From: Chloroflexota bacterium
GTDB lineage: Bacteria > Chloroflexota > Anaerolineae > Anaerolineales > JACQED01
Direction: 5' to 3'
DNA length: 5,810 nt
Assembly (NCBI GenBank): GCA_016200785.1
Contig: JACQED010000384.1
Span: 1-5,810 of the forward strand
How positions within the stretch are numbered: position 1 is the stretch's first letter; each line of letters opens with the position of its first letter. Under the pieces are notes generated by a model. That model ran no database searches. It had not been told where the DNA came from and saw only the letters and a program-made list of their open reading frames with translations. Shown piece by piece: positions 1 through 5,700 of the stretch. Both the position numbers and the translations under genes were made by a program.

Positions 1-552
1 CCAGACTCACCGCCGCTGCATCTGATGGAACAGGAAGGCTACCGCGCACTCACCGCGCTCCTGCCTGCCGCTCCTGCTGTGCCCGACGACGAACCGTTTC
101 GCGCCACGGCCCTGCCTTCACCGGCCGGCGCGAGCGGGCGCGAAAAACTCGATCACCAACTCAAGAAAGCGCGCGAGGGCTTCGACCTCGCCGCCAAACG
201 CCTTGCTCTTGCCGAGGTCGTCCTCAAGGGCGGCTTCCCCGAAGAGGTGTTGCGCCCCATCCGCGAGGCGCTGGGTTGGGCGCTGACTTCATTCCTCGTG
301 CTCTACAAAGCCGATCGCGACCCGAGCGGCGACCTCCCCTCGCCGCGCCTCGTCCAATCCGACCTCGTCGAACCCGGCCGCCTGCCCGACGATTTGGCCG
401 CGCGCCTGGCGCGCGTCCGCGAACTGACCGAGCCGGCCGCCGAAGGCGAGTCCACCCCGCCGCCGACGATCAAGGTTGGCGAGAGTTTAGCAGCGGCGGT
501 GATGGAGTTGATCGAGGTGGGGAGGCAGAGGGTGGTGGCGGAGGGATTGTAA
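1..552 (+). CDS. 3' end of a larger gene, unknown C-terminal helical region (possibly HEPN-like)
   Basis: The frame is open from the first base (PDSPPLHLMEQEG...) to a TAA at 550-552, with no stop upstream of the first ATG at 25. This is therefore probably the last ~183 residues of a gene that starts outside the window; a start at 25 cannot be excluded, but no ribosome-binding site is visible there. After a Pro/Ala-rich linker (about residues 20-50) there is a Lys/Arg/Ala-rich amphipathic stretch (KLDHQLKKAREGFDLAAKRL) followed by AEVVLKGGFPEEVLRPIREALGWAL. The last stretch has the 'A..LL..G.yeeA....q.Al..al' rhythm of HEPN-type helical bundles. No RxxxxH catalytic motif of toxic HEPN RNases is present. 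A final helix (ESLAAAVMELIEVGRQRVV) ends the protein. Such tails occur on large bacterial helicases, but no helicase motif lies in the window, so no function is assigned. Confidence 0.7.
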   Translation, partial: PDSPPLHLMEQEGYRALTALLPAAPAVPDDEPFRATALPSPAGASGREKLDHQLKKAREGFDLAAKRLALAEVVLKGGFPEEVLRPIREALGWALTSFLVLYKADRDPSGDLPSPRLVQSDLVEPGRLPDDLAARLARVRELTEPAAEGESTPPPTIKVGESLAAAVMELIEVGRQRVVAEGL

Positions 553-575
553 GTGCCTGCCGGCAGTGATACAAT
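547..575 (+). promoter_or_regulatory. Candidate promoter of the toxin-antitoxin operon, with palindrome in the spacer
   Basis: TTGTAA at 547-552 (4 of 6 bases of TTGACA) is separated by exactly 17 bp from TACAAT at 570-575 (5 of 6 bases of TATAAT). The -10 box is preceded by TG at 567-568, giving an extended -10. The predicted start is near 582, leaving a leader of about 39 nt before the antitoxin ATG at 621. The -35 box overlaps the TAA stop of the upstream gene. Between the boxes is the perfect palindrome CTGCCGGCAG (557-566), placed where a bound repressor would block RNA polymerase. Type II antitoxins usually repress their own promoter, so this is a candidate operator. The promoter match is seen in the sequence; regulation is inferred. 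Confidence 0.5.
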
Positions 576-620
576 CCTCACCGTAGGCCAATCGGGAGAA
601 AGAAAGGCTTAGCCGGAGAT

Positions 621-854
621 ATGAAAACGCCGACACCGACGATCGCTGTCAACCCCAAAGAACTGGCCCGCGTCCTGGAGCCGCTGATCCGACGCATTGT
701 GCGTGAGGAGTTGACTCGCGCGGTCACTCAACGGACGAAGATACTCCGCCTCAAACCCGATTCTCCGCTCTACGACGATCTACGTGAAATCCTTCGCCGG
801 AAGGCGGAAGGCAGAATCAAGTTGTATTCTTATGCCGAGGTCTGGAGTGAGTGA
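621..854 (+). CDS. Antitoxin of a RelE/ParE-type toxin-antitoxin pair
   Basis: A 77-aa protein that starts with ATG at 621; a close GGAGA (615-619) lies just upstream, nearer than ideal, and no better start exists. The N-terminal half (residues 9-35, including LEPLIRRIVREELTRAV) is a charged amphipathic helix, followed by KILRLKPDSPLYDDLREIL and a C-terminus ending in RIKLYSYAEVWSE. The pattern 'lepdSPLYeDL..IL.rk..G.IkL.s..EVW' is one I associate with small antitoxins encoded next to RelE-like toxins; it is not a classic PHD, RelB or MazE fold by eye. It would bind and neutralise the toxin encoded by the overlapping next gene and probably repress the operon through the palindrome at 557-566. 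Its stop codon (852-854) overlaps the toxin start by 8 bp, indicating translational coupling. Assignment rests on size, order and partner. Confidence 0.75.
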   Translation: MKTPTPTIAVNPKELARVLEPLIRRIVREELTRAVTQRTKILRLKPDSPLYDDLREILRRKAEGRIKLYSYAEVWSE

Positions 855-1182
855 GAAGAAATACCAGGCCGTATTTGAGGAGCGCTTCGTCCGCAACCTT
901 CGCCGCTACGCGGGTATCCGCAAGCGCATCAAACGGCGAAGCGATCGGGTGATAGCCGATCCATATACCAATACCGAGGTACTGGAGGGTGGGGGTGGCA
1001 AACTAAATCTGCGCGGCTGCCGTAGCGCGCGAGTGGACCGCAATTTCCGGATTATCTTTGTCATCTGTGAGGAATGCCGTCGGATACCGGAGTGTGAATA
1101 CTGTTTCTGTGACGATCGGCCAGACGAAACTATCGTCTTCCTGACCGTTGGCCCGCACGACCGCGCATATGCGATGAAGTAG
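847..1182 (+). CDS. RelE/ParE-family toxin (putative mRNA interferase) with paired-cysteine insert
   Basis: A 111-aa protein from GTG at 847, chosen because GAGG at 837-840 sits 6 nt upstream and the 8-bp overlap with the antitoxin stop is typical of such pairs; a GTG at 784 or ATG at 832 would overlap the antitoxin much further. The order is a basic N-terminal helical part (residues 10-34, EERFVRNLRRYAGIRKRIKR), a linker, then the RelE-like beta core: KLNLRGCRSARVDRNFRIIFVI (residues 52-73), matching the family pattern 'hkL.g.....Ridd.yRiiy.i'. The C-terminus TIVFLTVGPHDRAY (95-108) carries the His and Tyr where YoeB/RelE toxins place catalytic residues. RelE toxins cleave ribosome-bound mRNA; ParE relatives instead poison gyrase, and sequence alone does not decide between them. 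Unusual are C74, C77, C83, C86 and C88, two CxxC-type pairs between the strands that could bind zinc. The gene looks less GC-rich than its neighbours, consistent with acquisition. Confidence 0.8.
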   Translation: MSEKKYQAVFEERFVRNLRRYAGIRKRIKRRSDRVIADPYTNTEVLEGGGGKLNLRGCRSARVDRNFRIIFVICEECRRIPECEYCFCDDRPDETIVFLTVGPHDRAYAMK

Positions 1183-1205
1183 AAGGTCCAGTAAATGTCA
1201 TGAGA

Positions 1206-1236
1206 GACTGGCCTCCCTCAATGCCATCGGCCAGTC
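1206..1236. terminator. Stem-loop after the toxin gene, weak terminator or regulatory hairpin
   Basis: GACTGGCC (1206-1213) and GGCCAGTC (1229-1236) form a perfect 8-bp inverted repeat around a 15-nt loop, 23 bp after the toxin stop. No T-run follows on the plus strand, so it is not a standard intrinsic terminator. It could still end or stabilise the toxin-antitoxin transcript, or be a binding site. The rest of the gap 1183-1293 holds only a GC-rich 14-bp palindrome (1244-1257) and no plausible gene. Confidence 0.3.
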
Positions 1237-1293
1237 GGGTGACGCGGCGGCCGCCGCACTGCCTCCTCCGGCGAAATGAGCGTGGAGCCGCCC

Positions 1294-1674
1294 ATGAAAC
1301 TCTCCGATCTCTCCCCCGAATCCCTCGCCAAAATCCGCACCTACCGCTACGATCGCATCATCGAAAAGCACGAAGGGCCGGAAGACTGGGATGACGTTCT
1401 CCAATACTACGACCCGGAGTTTCTCTCAGTCAACGGCTATTCCGTGCTGCTGCCGCTAGACCGGGAACACCATCCGAACATCACCATCCTGCGCTGCATC
1501 CCCAGCGCCGACGGCCAGACGCTCACCATCTTTCTAAAAGATACGACCTACGTCGAAGACCCGCAGTACGAAACCTTCTGGGCCGGGTTTGTGGCGGTGT
1601 GCGGAAAAGTCCCTGGCGAGGAGTTCTTCATCGCCATGCTGTATCACGAGTGGTTCATCGTCGACCACGGCTGA
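1294..1674 (+). CDS. Conserved-looking hypothetical protein, 126 aa
   Basis: I do not recognise this family. The start at 1294 is preferred over the in-frame ATG at 1276 because GGAG at 1284-1287 lies 6 nt upstream of it. The product is acidic and rich in aromatics, with no signal peptide or transmembrane helix. It opens MKLSDLSPESLAKIRTYRYDR, then a Trp/Asp-rich turn (EDWDDVLQYYDPEF, residues 30-43). Alternating hydrophobic stretches follow that look like beta strands (YSVLLPL, NITILRCI, LTIFLKD), and it ends with FWAGFVAVC and FFIAMLYHEWFIVD. The codon choice matches its surroundings (GC-rich third positions), which supports a real gene. It ends 19 bp before the stop of the convergent gene 1694-2746. 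It follows a toxin-antitoxin pair but has its own ribosome-binding site after a 111-bp gap, so operon membership is uncertain. Confidence 0.7.
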   Translation: MKLSDLSPESLAKIRTYRYDRIIEKHEGPEDWDDVLQYYDPEFLSVNGYSVLLPLDREHHPNITILRCIPSADGQTLTIFLKDTTYVEDPQYETFWAGFVAVCGKVPGEEFFIAMLYHEWFIVDHG

Positions 1675-1693
1675 GTCTGTACATTCCGGCTGG

Positions 1694-2746
1694 TCATCCA
1701 AGCCTCGTGAATTTCGGCTGACCCCGCGTCCCCGGCGGCGGGCCGGCGCGCTCCCGATACCCCTGATACTCGGCAACCGCCGCCCAGTTCGGCGAGGCCA
1801 GGTCGAGCGGCATCACCTCCGACACTCCCATCAGCACCACCTCCTGCCCCTTGTCATCCACCAGCACTTCGAAGTAATTCCCGATCTGCCGCGCCGTTTC
1901 CGCGTCCATCGGAGTCAAGGCCGTGACCGTCTTGACCTCAAGCTGCCGGCTGCCCGGGCGGGGCATCATGGCCTCAAAGGGGAACTCCAGTCGCTCCCGC
2001 AGCCAGCCGTGCCACTCGCGCGCTCGCCACTGGTGCGAATACTCGTCCGCCGCTTCCCGGCTCGCCTTCCACGGAAAGGGGCGACTGGCGATCTCCGGTC
2101 GCCTCAGCCACAGCATCACTTCGAGTATCCTGGCCTCGCTCTTCCTGGGCGTCATCGAGTAGCCCATCGCGCAAAACAGATTCTCGTCCGGCGACCACGG
2201 CGCGACGTAGGAGATCGCCACGCGCCCGCGCTGTCCCCGATAGGCGTTGACCCCGCCGACGCTCAAGGCGATGGCCCGGAACGGCGGGCCGCAGTGGACG
2301 CCGCGCGCCGAGTCCCATTCCTGCAAGCCCAGCGTGCCATCCCGAATCTCGCCGACCTCGAACAGGCCGATCCGCGCTTCCTTCCAGCGGCGCAACTGCT
2401 CCTGCGCCGGCGGCGGGTAACGATCGCCGGCCCAGGCCAAATACGCCTCCAGCGGATGCCAGTCGTCGCCGGGCACGCCATGCCACCAGAACTCCTCCAT
2501 TGCCCAGTGATGAATGTCGGGAATCTGGCCCAGCGGCCCTTTGCGGAAGCCATCCTCGAATTGCTTGAGTTTCGCTTTCCCCGGCGCCCGATCGGAGGCA
2601 AACTGGGCATAGTCAAACTTGACCGAGTCTGGCCTGGCGAGGCTGAGATCGACGGCCCCCGGCCACATTTTCGGCGGCGGGACGTTGACCGCTTCGAGAA
2701 GCCGGCGCAGGTGTTGGTGCGGGTGCTGCCGCTTGCGTTTCGACAT
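1694..2746 (-). CDS. Unknown 350-aa protein with a C-terminal Calcium_bind-like (PF11535) domain
   Basis: The ATG at 2746 (MSKRKRQHPH) was chosen because the product then starts with a basic, conserved-looking N-terminus. A TTG at 2800 in the same frame would overlap the start of the divergent addB-like gene and adds an unconvincing 18 residues. Residues 60-130 are Trp-rich (EEFWWHGVPGDDWHPLEAYL, then RRWKEARIGLFEVGEI), residues 130-215 look like a mixed strand domain (GVHCGPPFRAIALSVGGV, RVAISYVAPWSPDENLF), and no catalytic motif is evident. Residues 244-331 match, by eye, the pattern of the PF11535 Calcium_bind family: EWHGWLRERLEFPFEAMM, a strand-rich middle (NYFEVLVDDKGQEVVLMGV), then VMPLDLASPNWAAVAEYQGY, where the family has 'PLCDLEV.D..SPNY..V.DY'. 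The Asp residues may bind metal; the family's role is not established. No membrane segment or signal peptide is seen. Confidence 0.8.
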   Translation of the reverse strand: MSKRKRQHPHQHLRRLLEAVNVPPPKMWPGAVDLSLARPDSVKFDYAQFASDRAPGKAKLKQFEDGFRKGPLGQIPDIHHWAMEEFWWHGVPGDDWHPLEAYLAWAGDRYPPPAQEQLRRWKEARIGLFEVGEIRDGTLGLQEWDSARGVHCGPPFRAIALSVGGVNAYRGQRGRVAISYVAPWSPDENLFCAMGYSMTPRKSEARILEVMLWLRRPEIASRPFPWKASREAADEYSHQWRAREWHGWLRERLEFPFEAMMPRPGSRQLEVKTVTALTPMDAETARQIGNYFEVLVDDKGQEVVLMGVSEVMPLDLASPNWAAVAEYQGYRERAGPPPGTRGQPKFTRLG

Positions 2747-2785
2747 GACGACTTGTGTATCCTTGCCGTCAATGGTAGCATCTCC

Positions 2786-2791
2786 GGTGAG
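2786..2791 (+). promoter_or_regulatory. Ribosome-binding site of the addB-like gene
   Basis: GGTGAG lies 8 nt before the ATG at 2800 and fixes that codon as the start. A possible upstream promoter (TTGTGT at 2753-2758, 17 bp, TGGTAGCAT at 2773-2781) would start transcription almost on this site, so it is not annotated separately. Confidence 0.55.
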
Positions 2792-2799
2792 CGTTGACA

Positions 2800-5700
2800 A
2801 TGCCCGCCACCCTCCTCCTCGCCCCGGCCAGTTACGGCAAAACCGACCACGCTCTGGCGCGAATCCGGACGGCGCGGCAGGGCGATCCCCTCATCCCGAT
2901 CGCCGTTGTTCTCCCCAATCAAACTCAACTGATCGCCTTTCAGGATCGCCTCGCCGCGCAGGGCGGGGCGATGGGCGTTTCCCTGTTCACCTTCTATAGC
3001 CTGTATGCGGAACTGCTGGCCCGCGCCGGCCAAGCCGTCCCCCGGCTGGGCGATGCGGCGCAGAGCCGGTTGATTCGCGCGTTGGTGGACGATCTGTGCG
3101 AACGAGGCGCGCTGAAACACTTCGCGCCACTGCGCGCCAAAGCCGGTTTTGCGACGGCACTGCGCGAAGCATTTGAAGAACTCAAGCGGGCGCGCATCCA
3201 CGAGAAGGACTTCTCGTCGGCGACGCACGGCCTCGGCCCGCGCCTCGAAGAACTGGCCGAAATCTACTCGGCCTATCAGCGCTGGTTGCAAGAGAAGAAC
3301 TGGGCCGACCCCGAGGGGCAGGGCTGGCTTGCGGCGATCGCGCTTGAGGCGAACGATGACCTCGGCCGCGATCTGCGCCTGCTCGTGGTGGACGGCTTCG
3401 ACGAATTCAACCCCACCCAACTCGGCGTCCTCGTTCACCTTGCCGCCCGCGCCGGCGAGACGCTCATCACGCTGACCGGCGATCACGCACGTCACCGCCT
3501 CGCACACCGACGCTTCCATCGCGCCGAAACATGGGTGACGAGTCACGTGGGACGCGTGACGAGAGAAAGTATTGAAGCCCCTGCCCCGATTGCGGCTGCA
3601 CTCCGCTTCTTAGAACAGAACTTGTTCGAACCAGCGCCCCCTGTCACTCGCCACTCGTCACCAGTCACATTTCTGGAAGCCCAGACTCGCGCCGTCGAGG
3701 CCCGCGCCGCTATGCGCTGGATCAAACAACGCATCGTCGAAGATGGAATGGCGTTCTCTGCCGTTGCCGTGCTTGCCCGATCGCTCGAACCGTATCGGGC
3801 GTTTCTCGAAGAGACGGCGCGTGAGTTTGGCTTGCCCTTGCAAATTGTCGGTGGCGTGCCGCTGGCCGGGAGCCCCGTCGTCGGCGCACTACTCACGTTG
3901 CTCTCTCTGCCCGCCGATCGCGAAGCATGGCGGCCACGGGCCTTGCTCGAAGTGTGGCGCAGTCCGTATTTTGATTGGTCGGCGCTTGGCCTCGAATTGC
4001 GGCACGCGGCGACGTTGGATGCCGCCTCGCGTTTGGGCCGCGTAGTGGGTGGATTGAAGCAGTGGCGCGAGGCTCTGGCCCAGTTTGCCCGCCCTCCCGT
4101 TGCCTCACCCGACGACGAACCGGAGAGCGATTTGTCCCGTCCCTCGCCCGGCGACGTCGCCGCCGCCAGCGCCGCATTCGAGTCGCTCGTTCGGCGAATC
4201 ACCCCGCCCGTCGAAGATCCCCGGAGCAAAGCGAAGGGGACGCGCGCCGGCCTCCGCGACTACGTCGCTTTCGTCGAAGACCTCATCGGCGACGATCCCA
4301 CACTCCCCCCGCCGCGTTTCGGCCAGACTAAAGACACGCCCGAAACGCTCAACGTCGTTGCGCGCGCCCTGGCCGAATCTGAGACCGCCCCGCGCGATGT
4401 CGCCGCCCTGCGCGCTTTAAAAGAAGTCCTGCGCGGATTGGTGCTGGCGGAGGCGGTGATCACGACTCCCCTCTCCCGTTTCGGAGAAACGGGAGAGGGG
4501 CCGGGGGTGAGGGCCGATTGGAACTACGAAACATTCCTGGGCGCATTGCGCGAAGGCGTCGAAGCCGCCTCCTATGACACTCCCCTCTCCCGTTTCGCAG
4601 AAACGGGACGCCCGGAGGGCGGGTTGGGGGTGAGGGTCGCCTCCGTCCTCGACGCGCGCGGTCTCTCCTTCCGCGCCGTCGCCATTCTCGGCCTGGCCGA
4701 GGGTGAATTCCCACAGGCCGAGCGCGAGATGCCGCTGCTGCGCGAGTCCGATCGGGACGCCCTGCGCGCTCGCGGCCTGCCGCTGGAGTCGCGTCTGCGC
4801 GGTGACGAAGTTACGATCTTCTACGAAGCCATCACGCGCGCCCGCGAGCGACTGCTCCTCTGCCGGCCCTATCTCGCCGACGATGGACAGGGGTGGGAAC
4901 CCTCGGCGTACTGGCGGCAAGTGATGAGCCTGATAAGCGAGCCGCAGATCATAAAGGCTCGCCCCGAAGATCGGTTGCCGCCCGATCAAGTCGCCTCCAT
5001 GTCAGAATGGATCGAGCAGGGCTACGATCGCGGGGCAGTCGCGCGCGGCGTCACCGCGCTGAACGCCCGGCTCGCCGCTGAGGCTGCTGGCCCGCACGAA
5101 GGCCATCTCGCCGAACTTTCCCGGTCGCTCGTCACCCGGTATCCTCCCACTCAGAGTTGGAGCGCGAGCCGTCTCGAAGCCTACGGCACATGCGGCTTCT
5201 ATTTCTACGTTGCCCACGTTCTGAAACTCGAGCCGCGCGCCGAGCCTGAAGAGGGCTACGACGCGCGCAGTCTGGGGAATATGTATCATGCCATCTTGGA
5301 GCGGCTGTATCGCGACGCACCCAGCCCGACCGACCTCGACGCTTTGCTCGCTCGCCTGCCGGAGATCGCCCGCGAGGTCTTCACCACTGCGCCCTCCGAC
5401 TACGGCTTCCGCCCCACCGCTATCTGGGATCAACAGCAATCTGAACTCATTCGCATTCTGAGCGAGACCGTGACCGCGCTGGCCGAGAAGTCCGAGGGCT
5501 GGACGCCGCGCCACTTCGAGCAGAGATTCGGCTTCGGCGCGCCGCCGCTCGTCGTTTGCACCGACGAAGGCGAAGTGCGGGTGCACGGCTATATTGACCG
5601 GATTGACGTGGCCGCCGATGGCCGTCTGCGCGTGGTGGACTACAAAGCCAGCGGCTCGCCCATCACGGCGCGCGATCTAAAAGACGGCCATCGCCTGCAA

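Noticed and set aside
784..1182. Longer toxin start at GTG 784 (132 aa)
   Set aside because: It would overlap the antitoxin by 71 bp, and the extra residues do not look RelE-like; GTG 847 has a well-placed GAGG and a short overlap.
1244..1257. Perfect 14-bp palindrome GCGGCGGCCGCCGC
   Set aside because: Simple GC-rich palindromes arise easily in such composition; with no loop, repeat copy or nearby promoter it is not supported as a site.
2753..2781. addB promoter (TTGTGT, 17 bp, TGGTAGCAT)
   Set aside because: Boxes are weak matches, and the predicted start would fall on the ribosome-binding site, leaving no usable leader.
1589..2797. Plus-strand open frame (402 codons) antisense to the 1694-2746 gene
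   Set aside because: Product is Arg/Pro/Leu-rich with no motif; it overlaps the end of the 126-aa gene and mirrors the minus-strand gene that has a plausible domain.
1694..2800. TTG start at 2800 for the minus-strand gene (368 aa)
   Set aside because: It is a weak codon that would overlap the addB start; the added 18 residues look non-native. The GGAG inside this region is not placed for any in-frame ATG.
2263..3546. Long minus-strand open frame (427 codons) spanning two genes
   Set aside because: It overlaps the Calcium_bind-like gene in another frame and is antisense to addB; its product shows Arg/Ala-rich composition typical of shadow frames, while the real frames carry recognisable motifs.
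3543..4229. Minus-strand open frame inside addB
   Set aside because: Ser/Arg/Ala-rich and motif-free; explained as antisense of a GC-rich coding region.
4465..4636. CRISPR array
   Set aside because: Only two similar units of different length with a 65-bp gap, both translated in frame inside a conserved gene; no array periodicity.
4465..4636. Frameshift or pseudogene in addB caused by repeats
   Set aside because: I read the frame codon by codon from 2800 to the window end without meeting a stop, and motifs on both sides of every repeat are intact.
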